A stretch of DNA of 8,752 nucleotides from an uncultured Alphaproteobacteria bacterium (GCA_937988735.1 CALKHQ010000181.1:1-8752), one strand, 5' to 3'; positions 1-7,649 are shown, counted from the stretch's first letter. Program-made: numbers and translations. The notes: generated by a model not told the origin, from the sequence alone.

Positions 1-313
<313 letters not shown>

Positions 314-319
314 GGCAGC

Positions 320-348
320 GATGTAGCACCGGCGTCCCGACAGATCAA
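320..348 (-). promoter_or_regulatory. Candidate uvrA promoter, leaderless spacing
   Basis: On the minus strand TTGATC (348-343) and TACATC (325-320) are separated by exactly 17 bases. Each hexamer matches the sigma-70 consensus only in part, at about four and three positions. The -10 ends six bases before the uvrA ATG, so transcription would begin at or next to the start codon. The absence of a ribosome binding site agrees with this. Found by eye; the transcription start is inferred. Confidence 0.4.
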
Positions 349-357
349 AGCGCGAAC
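343..357 (-). promoter_or_regulatory. Near-consensus LexA (SOS) box upstream of uvrA
   Basis: The minus strand reads GTTC-N7-GATC (357-343). The alphaproteobacterial LexA operator is known to be GTTC-N7-GTTC, so this is one mismatch in eight defined bases. The box overlaps the candidate -35 hexamer of uvrA, where a repressor would block RNA polymerase, and uvrA is a classical SOS gene. The position makes it credible, although an eight-base degenerate motif can occur by chance. Confidence 0.5.
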
Positions 358-365
358 CATCCGCA

Positions 366-380
366 GGCCCGGGCCGGGCC
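366..380. repeat. Short GC hairpin between adh and uvrA
   Basis: A perfect six-base-pair inverted repeat, GGCCCG and CGGGCC, is separated by three bases. It lies in the gap between the alcohol dehydrogenase stop and the uvrA start, which are on the same strand. It could contribute to transcription termination after adh. No T-run follows on either strand, so it is not a standard intrinsic terminator. The rest of the gap (314-438) shows only the promoter and operator described above. Confidence 0.3.
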
Positions 381-438
381 GCCGGCTGCTGACAAGCACC
401 GGCAGGAGGGGCTGCCCTGCACCGTGGCGCCGGGCCGG

Positions 439-1467
439 CTACGCCGCCATGTCCAGCACGACCCGCCCGTCGATGCGGCCGTCGCGCATTTCGGCAAAGA
501 CCTCGTTGATCCGGTCGAGCGGCTCCATCCGGTAGCGCGGCCGGACCTTGCCCTCGGCGGCGAAGGCCAGGCATTCCTGCAGGTCGAGGCGGGTGCCGAC
601 GATCGAGCCGCGGATCGTCTTGCGGCTGAGGACGGTGTCGAAGATGTCGAGGTCGAAGGTGCCCGGCGGCAGCCCGACCAGCGCCATCGTGCCGCCGCGG
701 CCGAGCATGCCGACCCCCTGCGCGAAGGCCTTCGGCGAGACGGCGGTGACGAGCACGCCGGCCGCGCCGCCGCACAGTTTCTGCACCGCCTTCACCGGAT
801 CTTCCGTCCGCGCGTTCACCACCGAGTCCGCGCCCATGTCGCGGGCGAGCGCCAGCTTGTCGTCGGCGACATCGACCGCGATCACGTGCAGCCCCATCGC
901 CTTTGCATACTGCACCGCCACGTGGCCGAGGCCGCCGATGCCGGAGATGACGACGGTGTCGCCGGGGCGGGTGTCCGTCTCCTTCAGGCCCTTGTAGACG
1001 GTCACCCCGGCGCAGAGGATCGGCGCCGCCGGCGCGAAGTCGAGGCGGTCGGGGATGTGGCCGACGTAGTCCGGGTCGGCGAGCGCATAGCCGGCGAAGC
1101 CGCCGTTGACCGAATAGCCGGTGTTCTGCTGCTGGGTGCACAGCGTTTCCCAGCCGGCCATGCAGTGGCGGCAGTGCCCGCAGGCCGTGTGCAGCCAGGG
1201 AATGCCGACGCGGTCGCCTTCCCTCACATGCGCGACGCCGGCGCCGACGGCGGCGACATGGCCGACCCCCTCGTGCCCCGGAATGAACGGCAGCGTCGGC
1301 TTCACCGGCCAGTCGCCGTCCGCGGCATGGAGATCGGTGTGGCATACGCCGCAGGCGACGATCTTCACCAGCACCTGTCCCGGTCCGACCTCGGGAACGG
1401 GAACCTCCCCCAGGTCAAGCGGTTGACCGAACACCCTGACCACGGCCGCCTTCATCGATCTTGCCAT
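439..1467 (-). CDS. adhP: Zinc-dependent alcohol dehydrogenase, AdhP-like (NAD-dependent MDR family)
   Basis: A 342-residue medium-chain dehydrogenase that interconverts primary alcohols such as ethanol with aldehydes using NAD(H) in the cytoplasm. Catalytic zinc ligands are visible: Cys42 in CGVCHTDLH, His65-Glu66 in PGHEGVGH, and Cys152 in [15 protein letters not shown]. The four structural-zinc cysteines are C96, C99, C102 and C110. The Rossmann motif GIGGLG is at 176-181, and Asp199 at the end of the next strand points to NAD rather than NADP. Length matches the bacterial AdhP group (about 336-345). The ATG at 1467 is chosen because AAGGAGAG lies about seven bases upstream; a second Met at residue 5 is possible. 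The gene stands alone, read away from ssb and towards uvrA. The family is certain, but the physiological substrate cannot be read from sequence. Confidence 0.93.
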   Translation of the reverse strand: MARSMKAAVVRVFGQPLDLGEVPVPEVGPGQVLVKIVACGVCHTDLHAADGDWPVKPTLPFIPGHEGVGHVAAVGAGVAHVREGDRVGIPWLHTACGHCRHCMAGWETLCTQQQNTGYSVNGGFAGYALADPDYVGHIPDRLDFAPAAPILCAGVTVYKGLKETDTRPGDTVVISGIGGLGHVAVQYAKAMGLHVIAVDVADDKLALARDMGADSVVNARTEDPVKAVQKLCGGAAGVLVTAVSPKAFAQGVGMLGRGGTMALVGLPPGTFDLDIFDTVLSRKTIRGSIVGTRLDLQECLAFAAEGKVRPRYRMEPLDRINEVFAEMRDGRIDGRVVLDMAA

Positions 1468-1576
1468 CGCGAGGCTCTCCTTGCTGCTGTTGCAGGGCGC
1501 GCCGGGGCCGCGCAGGGTGCCGGCGTCGTTCAGGGTCGGCGGGTCATTGCCGGCAGGGGCACCCGGTCATGCCGGC

Positions 1577-1604
1577 TTGGCCACGGCACCGCTTATCCGC
1601 TAAT
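1577..1604 (+). promoter_or_regulatory. Candidate ssb promoter
   Basis: TTGGCC (1577-1582) and GCTAAT (1599-1604) are spaced by 16 bases, each matching four of six consensus positions. Transcription would start near 1611, leaving a leader of about 20 bases that carries GGAGGA at 1621-1626, a strong ribosome binding site five bases before the ssb ATG. The rest of the adh-ssb divergent gap (1468-1630) shows no second convincing promoter for adh and no LexA box. Confidence 0.4.
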
Positions 1605-1630
1605 GCTCGCACAGCAACAGGGAGGAGTCG

Positions 1631-2122
1631 ATGGCGGGGAGCGTCAACAAGGTCATCCTGGTCGGCAACCTGGGGCGCGACCCGGAAATCCGCAGCCTGC
1701 AGAACGGCGGCAAGGTCGCCAACCTCAGCGTCGCCACGTCGGAGCGCTGGCGCGACCGCGCGTCGGGCGAGATGCAGGAGCGCACCGAGTGGCACCGGGT
1801 GGTCATCTTCAACGAGCGCCTGGTCGAGGTGGCGGAGAAGTACCTGCGCAAGGGCTCCAAGGTCTACGTCGAGGGGCAGCTGCAGACCCGCAAGTGGCAG
1901 GACCAGTCGGGGCAGGACCGCTATTCGACCGAGGTCGTGCTCCAGCGCTTCCGCGGCGAGCTCACCATGCTCGACGGGCGCGGCGAGGGCGGCGGGGACT
2001 ATGGCGGCGAGGGCGGGAGCTACGGCGGCGGCTATGGCGGCTACGGCGAGGATGCCGGCCGCGGGCCGTCGGGCGGCGGCGGACGGGTTCCCGACGACCT
2101 CGACGACGACATCCCCTTCTGA
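1631..2122 (+). CDS. ssb: Single-stranded DNA-binding protein SSB
   Basis: A 163-residue SSB that coats single-stranded DNA in replication, repair and recombination. The OB-fold occupies about residues 1-112, from [20 protein letters not shown] through the [11 protein letters not shown] and [19 protein letters not shown] segments. Trp40, Trp54 and Trp89 sit at or within one position of the DNA-stacking tryptophans of E. coli SSB (40, 54, 88). Residues about 117-151 form a flexible Gly/Tyr-rich linker with GGYGG-type repeats. The protein ends in the acidic tip DDLDDDIPF, the docking peptide for repair and replication partners. Length is usual for the family. The ATG is preceded by GGAGGA at good spacing. 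gyrA follows on the same strand after 250 bases, an arrangement familiar in alphaproteobacteria. Confidence 0.98.
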   Translation: MAGSVNKVILVGNLGRDPEIRSLQNGGKVANLSVATSERWRDRASGEMQERTEWHRVVIFNERLVEVAEKYLRKGSKVYVEGQLQTRKWQDQSGQDRYSTEVVLQRFRGELTMLDGRGEGGGDYGGEGGSYGGGYGGYGEDAGRGPSGGGGRVPDDLDDDIPF

Positions 2123-2372
2123 TCCGGACGCCCTACATCAGGCGGGACAGACCGCGGTGGCGTTGTTCGCATCTGCGGCATGTGTTACTGTTGCGTTGCA
2201 GCAAGGGCAGCGCCGCCGGCCGTTCCACGGGCTGCGCGGCGCTGGCGGCATTCCGGACGGCAGGGGCGCGGGGGCGTGCGCGGGCCGGCCGGTTGGCGGC
2301 CCATCCCCTGGGCCGGCAAAGACAAGCAGGACTCCCGGCCCGGCGGGCCAAGCTAGCGAGTAGAGCGATCCA
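2123..2372 (+). other. ssb-gyrA intergenic region with a 9-bp hairpin
   Basis: About 250 bases without a convincing gene. A perfect nine-base-pair inverted repeat, CAGCGCCGC (2208-2216) and GCGGCGCTG (2236-2244), encloses a 19-base loop. It may help end ssb transcription or structure the gyrA leader, but no T-run follows. A weak promoter-like pair, TTGTTC (2163-2168) with a poor -10 near 2184-2189 at 15 bases spacing, is the best gyrA promoter candidate I see. GC-rich palindromic bits such as GGCCGGCC occur near 2284. An in-frame TAG at 2361-2363 closes the gyrA reading frame upstream. Confidence 0.3.
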
Positions 2373-5117
2373 TTGACCGATCCCGAATCCCCGAATCGCG
2401 ACGGCGAGACGGTCTCCATCGTCCACGAGATGGAGCGGTCCTACCTGGACTACGCGATGAGCGTCATCGTCTCGCGCGCCCTTCCCGACGTGCGCGACGG
2501 GCTGAAGCCGGTCCACCGGCGCATCCTCTACACGATGAACGCCAACGGCTACGTCTACAACCGGCCGTTCCGGAAGTCGGCGCAGACCGTCGGCGACGTG
2601 ATGGGCAAGCTGCACCCGCACGGCAACGACCCGATCTACGAGGCGCTCGTGCGCATGGCGCAGGACTTCTCCATGCGCCTGGTGCTGATCGACGGCCAGG
2701 GCAACTTCGGGTCGATGGACGGCGACCGCCCGGCGGCGATGCGCTACACCGAGGCGCGGCTGGCGCGGGCTGCCGGCGAGATGCTGGCCGACATCGAAGA
2801 AGACACGGTCGACTTCCAGCCGAACTATGACGAGTCGACCACCGAGCCGACGGTCCTGCCGGCCCGGTTCCCGAACCTGCTGGTCAACGGCGCGTCCGGC
2901 ATCGCCGTCGGCATGGCGACCAACATCCCCCCGCACAACCTGGGGGAGGTGATCGACGCCTGCCTCGCCTACATCGACAACCCGGACATCTCCATCGAGC
3001 AGATCATGGAGCTGATGCCGGGCCCGGACTTTCCGACCGGCGGCCTGATCATCGGACGCGGCGGGATCCGCGCGGCCTACATGACCGGGCGCGGCTCGAT
3101 CATGATGCGCGCCAAGACGCGGTTCGAGAGCCGCGGCGGCGACCGCTGGGCGATCGTCGTCGACGAGGTGCCGTACCAGGTGAACAAGGCGCGGATGGTC
3201 GAGCGCATCGCCGAGGCCGCGCAGGAGAAGCTGATCGAGGGCATTTCCGACCTGCGCGACGAATCCGACCGGCACGGCGTCCGCGTGGTGATCGAGCTGA
3301 AGCGCGACGCCGAGCGCGAGGTGGTGCTGAACCAGCTGTTCCGCCACACGCCGATGCAGACCTCCTTCCCGGTCAACATGCTGGCCCTGGACGGCGGGCG
3401 GCCGGAGGTGATGGACCTGAAGCGGCTGATCGCCGCCTTCGTCGCCTTCCGCGAGGAGGTGGTCTCGCGGCGCACCCGCTTCCGCCTCGCGCGCGCGCGC
3501 GAACGGGCGCACATCCTGATCGGGCTCGCGGTGGCGGTCGCCAACATCGACCCGGTGATCCAGCTCATCCGCCATGCGCCCAACCCCGAGGCCGCGCGCA
3601 TCGGCCTGATGGAGACGCCGTGGCCGGCCCGCGACGTGGCGCCGCTGATCGCGCTGGTCGCCGAGCCGGGGCGGACGGTGGCGGAGGACGGCACCTACCG
3701 CCTGTCGCTGGAGCAGGCCAAGGCGATCCTGGACCTGAGGCTGCAGCGCCTGACCGGCCTCGAGCGGGAAAAGATCGCGAGCGAGCTGAATGAGGTGGTG
3801 GAGACCATCGGCGAGCTGCTCGCCATCCTCGCCGACCGGGAGAAGCTGCTCGACGTGATCCGCGAGGAGCTGCGCGCCGTGCGCGAGCAGTTCGCCGACC
3901 CGCGCCGGACGGTGATCGAGGAAGGCGAGTTCGAGCAGGACGACGAGGACCTGATCCAGCGCGAGGACATGGTCGTCACCGTCACCCACGCCGGCTACGT
4001 GAAGCGGGTGCCGCTCGCCGCCTACCGCACCCAGCGGCGCGGCGGCAAGGGCCGCTCCGGCATGGCGACGCGCGACGAGGACTTCGTCACCCAGGTCATC
4101 GTTGCCAACACCCACACGCCGCTGCTGGTGTTCACCACCGACGGCATGGTCTACATGATCAAGGTCTACCGGCTGCCGTTCGCGGCGCCGGCAGCCCGCG
4201 GGCGCCCGCTGGTGAACCTGCTGCCGATCGCACCCGGCGTCGGGGTGTCCACGATCATGCCGCTGCCGGACGACGCCGAGGTCACCGAGGACCATACGAT
4301 GGTGTTCGCCACCTCGACCGGCCAGGTCCGCCGCAACCGCCTCTCCGACTTCACGCAGATCAAGTCGAACGGCAAGATCGCGATGAAGCTGGAGGAGGGG
4401 GAGCGGCTGGTCGGCGTCCGGATCTGCCGCAACGACGACAACATCCTGCTGTCCACCCGCAACGGCAAGTGCATCCGCTTCCCGGCGGACGACGTGCGCA
4501 TCTTCAGCGGCCGCACCTCGACCGGGGTGCGCGGCATCCGCCTGCTCGACAACGACGAGGTGATGTCGATCTCGGTGCTGCGCCATGTCGAGGCGACGGT
4601 GGAGGAGCGCGACGCCTATCTCCGGCTCGCCTCGCTGCTGCGGCGCAACGACGGCGAGGCGCCGCCGGAAGCGGTCGGCGCGCTGTCGCTGTCGCAGGAG
4701 CGCTATGCCGAGCTCAGCGCGCAGGAGGAGTTCGTCCTCACCGTCACCGAGCGCGGCTATGGCAAGCGGACCTCGGCCTATGACTACCGGATCATGGGCC
4801 GCGGCGGCCAGGGCGTGGGCGACATCGACACCAGCAGCCGCAACGGCAAGGTGGTCGCGACCTTCCCGGTGGGCGAGGCCGACCAGGTGATGCTGGTCAC
4901 CAACGGCGGCAAGCTGATCCGGACGCCGGTGGCCGAAGTGGCGATCCTCAGGCGGAACACGCAGGGTGTTCGCCTGTTCAGCGTTGAGCCGGACGAGCGG
5001 GTGGTCTCGGTGACCCACATCGCGGAGGACTCGTTCGGCGAGAACGGAGGCGAGTCCAGCCAGGACGACGGAGGTCGCGATGCCGCAAACGGAGAGGAAG
5101 GCCCCGATGACTCCTGA
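2373..5117 (+). CDS. gyrA: DNA gyrase subunit A
   Basis: The 914-residue breakage-reunion subunit of DNA gyrase, which with GyrB introduces negative supercoils. The N-terminal winged-helix domain carries [20 protein letters not shown] (24-43) and the catalytic tyrosine Tyr125 in [10 protein letters not shown], next to Arg124. The GyrA box QRRGGKG lies at about 554-560 at the start of the C-terminal DNA-wrapping beta-pinwheel, which separates this from ParC. The tail from about 885 is acidic. The start is TTG: an in-frame TAG lies four codons upstream, the next Met is residue 20, and TTG puts the conserved SYLDYAM block at the normal distance. The ribosome binding site is weak. Odd point: the quinolone-pocket segment reads [10 protein letters not shown] (81-90), so the E. 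coli Asp82, Ser83, Ala84 and Asp87 equivalents are Asn, Asp, Pro and Glu. The stop overlaps coaD by 11 bases. Confidence 0.98.
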   Translation: MTDPESPNRDGETVSIVHEMERSYLDYAMSVIVSRALPDVRDGLKPVHRRILYTMNANGYVYNRPFRKSAQTVGDVMGKLHPHGNDPIYEALVRMAQDFSMRLVLIDGQGNFGSMDGDRPAAMRYTEARLARAAGEMLADIEEDTVDFQPNYDESTTEPTVLPARFPNLLVNGASGIAVGMATNIPPHNLGEVIDACLAYIDNPDISIEQIMELMPGPDFPTGGLIIGRGGIRAAYMTGRGSIMMRAKTRFESRGGDRWAIVVDEVPYQVNKARMVERIAEAAQEKLIEGISDLRDESDRHGVRVVIELKRDAEREVVLNQLFRHTPMQTSFPVNMLALDGGRPEVMDLKRLIAAFVAFREEVVSRRTRFRLARARERAHILIGLAVAVANIDPVIQLIRHAPNPEAARIGLMETPWPARDVAPLIALVAEPGRTVAEDGTYRLSLEQAKAILDLRLQRLTGLEREKIASELNEVVETIGELLAILADREKLLDVIREELRAVREQFADPRRTVIEEGEFEQDDEDLIQREDMVVTVTHAGYVKRVPLAAYRTQRRGGKGRSGMATRDEDFVTQVIVANTHTPLLVFTTDGMVYMIKVYRLPFAAPAARGRPLVNLLPIAPGVGVSTIMPLPDDAEVTEDHTMVFATSTGQVRRNRLSDFTQIKSNGKIAMKLEEGERLVGVRICRNDDNILLSTRNGKCIRFPADDVRIFSGRTSTGVRGIRLLDNDEVMSISVLRHVEATVEERDAYLRLASLLRRNDGEAPPEAVGALSLSQERYAELSAQEEFVLTVTERGYGKRTSAYDYRIMGRGGQGVGDIDTSSRNGKVVATFPVGEADQVMLVTNGGKLIRTPVAEVAILRRNTQGVRLFSVEPDERVVSVTHIAEDSFGENGGESSQDDGGRDAANGEEGPDDS

Positions 5118-5673
5118 GCTCAGGGTCGGGGTCTACCCGGGCACCTTCGACCCGATCACCATCGGCCATTTCGACCTGATCGTGCGCGCGCTGCGGGTGG
5201 TGGACCGCCTGGTGGTGGCGGTGGCGCAGAACCGGGAGAAGGGGCCGATGTTCGGCCTCGACGAGCGCGTGGACATGGTGCGCGAGGAGGTGGCGAGCCT
5301 GCCGCCGGAGCTGGCCAGCCGCATCGAGGTCAAGCCGTTCGACAGCCTGCTGATGCAGTTCGTCACCGCCTGCGGGGCGAACGTGATCATCCGCGGGCTC
5401 CGCGCCGTCTCGGACTTCGAGTACGAGTTCCAGATGGCCTCGATGAACCACAAGCTGAACAGCGAGGTGGAGACGGTGTTCCTCACCGCCTCCGAAAGCC
5501 ACCAGTTCATCGCCTCGCGGTTCGTCAAGGAAATCAGCCGGCTCGGCGGCGACGTCTCCCACTTCGTCTCGCCGCGGGTGGTGCGCCGGCTGCGCAACTG
5601 CTGGGGCCTCGCCGTCGACGACGAGCCCGGCCCGAAACCTGCCGACCCGCAGCCGCTGGCGCGATCGGCGTGA
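5107..5673 (+). CDS. coaD: Phosphopantetheine adenylyltransferase (CoaD)
   Basis: CoaD transfers AMP from ATP to 4'-phosphopantetheine, the penultimate step of coenzyme A synthesis. The 188-residue reading shows the nucleotidyltransferase signature PGTFDPITIGH (11-21), the substrate-binding region RGLRAVSDFEYEFQMASMN (96-114), and the C-terminal ATP-contact block around ASRFVKEISRLGGDVSHFVSP (136-156). Length is slightly above the usual 160-170 because of a Pro-rich tail. The ATG at 5107 is preferred because AGGAAGG (5095-5101) lies five bases upstream and the lead before the signature is normal. An in-frame ATG at 5080, nine codons earlier, also has GGAGG (5070-5074) at good spacing and cannot be excluded. 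The gene overlaps the gyrA stop, so the two are probably co-transcribed and translationally coupled. Many alphaproteobacteria have peptidyl-prolyl isomerase and queA/tgt genes next; here a tRNA and an island follow. Confidence 0.96.
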   Translation: MTPELRVGVYPGTFDPITIGHFDLIVRALRVVDRLVVAVAQNREKGPMFGLDERVDMVREEVASLPPELASRIEVKPFDSLLMQFVTACGANVIIRGLRAVSDFEYEFQMASMNHKLNSEVETVFLTASESHQFIASRFVKEISRLGGDVSHFVSPRVVRRLRNCWGLAVDDEPGPKPADPQPLARSA

Positions 5674-5694
5674 CGCCGTTCCGGCCGCGCCGCC

Positions 5695-5723
5695 TTGACG
5701 GGCGCCGGCCCACCCCCTACTGA
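5695..5723 (+). promoter_or_regulatory. Candidate tRNA-Lys promoter
   Basis: TTGACG (5695-5700) is a strong -35 hexamer, and TACTGA (5718-5723) lies exactly 17 bases downstream as a weak -10. Transcription would start near 5730, about 34 bases before the mature tRNA. The leader contains a six-base-pair GC stem (5730-5735 with 5746-5751) around a ten-base loop. This could be part of the precursor or a weak stop signal for coaD transcripts; no T-run follows it. Confidence 0.45.
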
Positions 5724-5763
5724 CAACCCGCCCGGCAGCCCTCGACCGGGCCGGGATGTCGGC

Positions 5764-5839
5764 GAGCCCGTAGCTCAGCAGGTAGAGCAGCGGACTTTTA
5801 ATCCGCGTGTCCTGGGTTCGAATCCCAGCGGGCTCACCA
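5764..5839 (+). tRNA. tRNA-Lys (anticodon TTT)
   Basis: All cloverleaf elements can be read by eye in 76 bases. The seven-base-pair acceptor is GAGCCCG with CGGGCTC, the D arm is GCTC/GAGC, and the anticodon stem is GCGGA/TCCGC around the loop CTTTTAA. The anticodon is therefore TTT, for lysine AAA/AAG. The T arm is CTGGG/CCCAG with loop TTCGAAT. The discriminator is A and CCA is encoded (5837-5839). The 3' end overlaps the last six bases of the integrase gene on the other strand, so this tRNA gene is the integration target of the neighbouring element and was rebuilt intact by it. No good intrinsic terminator follows; a short hairpin at 5849-5867 lacks a T-run. Confidence 0.97.
5806..5839 (+). 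other. Probable attachment site end (attL/attR) in the tRNA-Lys 3' part
   Basis: Tyrosine integrases of this kind commonly recombine within the 3' half of a tRNA gene. Here the integrase gene abuts and overlaps the tRNA 3' end and is read towards it, the standard geometry. The exact core cannot be set without the second copy. I see no second copy of the T-arm/acceptor sequence inside the window, so the other junction should lie right of 8752. Boundaries given are the T arm through CCA and are inferred. Confidence 0.45.
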
Positions 5840-6989
5840 TTTTAGGTACGAACCGCCCTTCGGTTTGACAGAAGGTTTGACAGCCGAAGTTCGGCGCCTG
5901 TTCTCCGCCCGGTCGAGCTTTGCAACCGTCGCGATAGTCGTGCGCCGCAGGTCGGCCGACCCGCTGTAGTGCCGCGCCATGCCCTCGGTGGCGTGCCCGA
6001 GCAGGTCGGCGATGGCCCGAAGGTCCACGCCTTCCTCTCGCAGGATGGTCGCCACCGTATGCCTGAGCCCGTGGAAGGTCAGCCCAGGCGCCACCTTGCC
6101 CTCGGCCTCGAGCCGCAGTCGGAACGTGCGCCAGGAGGCGCGGAAACCGCTGGTCGTCCACGGCTGGCCGCGGCTGTTGACCGCCAGCGTCATCGCCTGC
6201 GGACGATCCTGCTTGCGCTGCCGGCCCGGTTCGCTTTCCTGGTCCGTCTCGCGCCGGCGGGCCGCCAGCGCGGTATCGAGGATCTCCCGGAGCGGCCGGG
6301 CCGCCGGCAGCCAGACACGCTGTCCCGTCTTGCTGGTGCGCAGCTCGATCGCCGTGCCGTCGTAGGCCGAGAGCGGCAGGCGCAGCGCATCGCCTTCGCG
6401 CAGGCCGGCATACATGCCGAGGGCGAGGGGCACCAGCAGGTGCGGCGGTGCCTCTTCGAGCACCACGAACCGCTCGGCGTCCGACCACGGCCGGTTGACC
6501 GTCGGCGCATTCCTGGGGCGGCGCAGCTCCTTGATGCCCAGCGCCGGATTACCGCGCATCCATCCGCGCTCTAGCGCCCACGAGAACAGCAGCCGCAGCA
6601 CTTGGTGGACGTAGTTTCCGAACCGCCGGCCGTGCCTGGTGGCGGCCTTGTCGCGGATCTTGACCACGCTCGGCCGGTCGAACCGGAACAGCGACACGCC
6701 GTCGATCGGCTCGAGGTAGTCGAAAAACCTTCTGGTAGTCCTGCTGCGTGCGCGGCGCGAGCTCCTTGAACTGGAGACTCTCACGGTAGGCCTTGATCAG
6801 CGCCCGCAACGTGCCCGGCGTCGCCTTTTCCTTCGCCTCGGCCTGTCGGTCCAGCTCGGCCAGGCGCACGAAAAAGGCCGGCGAGCCGAATTCCTCATGG
6901 ATCGGCGCACCGGTCTTGCGGTGATAGCACCGCCATTTGCCGTGGCGGTCACGGAACCGCTTGATGCCCTTCACGTGGACGGGCGTCAT
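5834..6989 (-). pseudogene. Tyrosine-recombinase integrase, frameshifted
   Basis: A phage-type site-specific recombinase broken by one extra base. The N-terminal reading from ATG 6989 covers an arm-binding region (GKWRCYHRKTGAP, about 17-29) and the start of the core-binding SAM-like domain, up to TQQDYQKVF. The frame then changes at the T5 run (plus strand A5, 6723-6727). Removing one T joins QKVF directly to DYLEPIDG and gives 384 residues, a normal length. In that reconstruction the full catalytic set is present: Arg197 (GLREGD), Lys220 (TSKTG), His306-x-x-Arg309 (HGLRH), His332 (LGH) and nucleophile Tyr341 (HYSG). The start overlaps the upstream xis-like stop as ATGA. The stop codon is complementary to bases 5834-5836, inside the tRNA. 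All catalytic residues lie after the frameshift, so neither half should work alone. Sequencing error or slippage could restore function. Confidence 0.9.
5862..5883. repeat. Two tandem copies of GGTTTGACAG
   Basis: The decamer GGTTTGACAG occurs at 5862-5871 and again at 5874-5883, a 12-base period. It lies in the extreme 3' end of the integrase coding sequence, where it encodes VKPSVKP. Its distance of 23 to 44 bases from the tRNA end would suit an integrase or excisionase arm site, but it may only reflect a repeated peptide. Confidence 0.4.
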
Positions 6990-7216
6990 TCCAGCCTCTC
7001 CGTGAAGTCGTCGCCGGCGTCGTGGATCGCGCCGGCGAGCCGGTCGATCCAGGCGTCCAGCGCCCGGCGATCGTAGCGGTGTTCCTTGCCGAAGGCGATC
7101 GGAGGGACCGGGCAGTCGCGCTTGAACTGCGCCGGCGAGCGCCCGCAGTAGCGCGCGGCCTCCGCCAGCGTCAGCAGCCGCGCCTCGACCACGTTGATGA
7201 TGGCAGCCGTCCGCAT
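6986..7216 (-). CDS. Excisionase-like small helix-turn-helix protein
   Basis: A 76-residue protein of the MerR/excisionase (HTH_17-like) kind. The core LLTLAEAARYCGRSPAQFKR (14-33) fits a winged-helix first helix-turn-helix, followed by the wing FGKEHRYDRRALDAWIDRL (42-60), which is characteristic of this group. Such proteins bend DNA at att sites to favour excision and may also regulate the element. The ATG at 7216 is chosen because AGGAGG lies three bases upstream and the family core begins soon after. A longer reading from 7270 would add 18 mostly Arg/Ser residues that are a translation of the purine-rich leader, so I think it is wrong. The stop overlaps the integrase ATG as ATGA, implying translational coupling. 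Excisionase versus other regulator cannot be settled from sequence. Confidence 0.75.
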   Translation of the reverse strand: MRTAAIINVVEARLLTLAEAARYCGRSPAQFKRDCPVPPIAFGKEHRYDRRALDAWIDRLAGAIHDAGDDFTERLE

Positions 7217-7235
7217 CCTCCTCCTGCGCCTCTTC

Positions 7236-7580
7236 TCACGCCCCGAACGCCTGCGCGAACTGGCCGCCACGGCGGCGCGCGTCGACCACGGCGCCCATGA
7301 CGACCAGCACGAGCGCGGGCTGACGGTCCTCCGCTACCACCGCATTGACGATGGTCGCCGCGGACTCTCCCCCGCGCCTCCGCAGGCGGCGGAGGCCGAA
7401 GCCTCCCCGAAACTCGGCGACGCCAGCCGTCAGGGCACTCACCGCGATCGACATGGTGACGCGATCAGACCGGACACGACCGAAGCGGCGGCAGCGACGA
7501 CTACGGGCGCTGCGGGCGGTGGGCGGCGCCAAGGTGGCCACCGCGGCATCAGCGGCCAGGGCGAGCCCCCATTTCATCAT
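7236..7580 (-). CDS. Hypothetical protein, 114 residues, unrecognised
   Basis: I do not recognise this protein. It begins MMKWGLALAADAAVATL and is rich in Ala, Arg and Val, with an Arg/Ser-rich stretch (about 23-40), a Gly/Arg patch (58-71) and a hydrophobic segment PALVLVVMGAVV (88-99). That segment is too short and interrupted to be called a membrane helix with confidence. Support for coding: GGAGG about four bases before the ATG, roughly five of six codons ending in G or C by hand count, same strand as its neighbours, and a gap of only 19 bases to the xis-like start. A nine-codon reading frame (7606-7577) ends on its start as ATGA. A Met at residue 43 is a weaker alternative start. It sits where head-tail joining genes would be expected after a capsid gene, but I see no motif linking it to that role. 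Confidence 0.55.
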   Translation of the reverse strand: MMKWGLALAADAAVATLAPPTARSARSRRCRRFGRVRSDRVTMSIAVSALTAGVAEFRGGFGLRRLRRRGGESAATIVNAVVAEDRQPALVLVVMGAVVDARRRGGQFAQAFGA

Positions 7581-7649
7581 TCCGCCTCCGGCAATGTCCG
7601 GGCCATTTTCGTGTCCCCAGCCTCTTATGTGGCGGCGCCCACCGATCAG

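Noticed and set aside
1521..1560. LexA box in front of ssb
   Set aside because: A single GTTC occurs (near 1529) but no second half-site lies seven bases away.
2133..5018. A 961-codon open frame on the minus strand opposite gyrA, and a similar 650-codon plus-strand frame at 424-2376
   Set aside because: Both are antisense or off-frame reflections of high-GC genes. Their translations are rich in His, Arg, Asp and Ala with no domain, while gyrA, adh and ssb on the true frames are unmistakable.
2373..5117. The topoisomerase gene as parC instead of gyrA
   Set aside because: The intact GyrA box QRRGGKG, the full C-terminal wrapping domain with acidic tail, and the position after ssb and before coaD all point to gyrA.
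5849..5867. Intrinsic terminator for tRNA-Lys
   Set aside because: The stem is short with one G-T pair, and no T-run follows it (ACAGAAGG), so it does not meet the usual criteria.
6715..6735. Programmed ribosomal frameshift to make full-length integrase
   Set aside because: Restoring the frame needs a +1 shift at GGTTTTTC. I see no slow codon, stop codon at the shift site, internal Shine-Dalgarno sequence or stable downstream stem of the kind used by known +1 sites, and such control is not usual for tyrosine integrases.
7217..7270. A longer excisionase-like protein starting at ATG 7270
   Set aside because: The extra residues (MAASSRRRSGREKRRRRR) translate the purine-rich leader and would overlap the upstream gene. 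The ATG at 7216 has AGGAGG directly before it.
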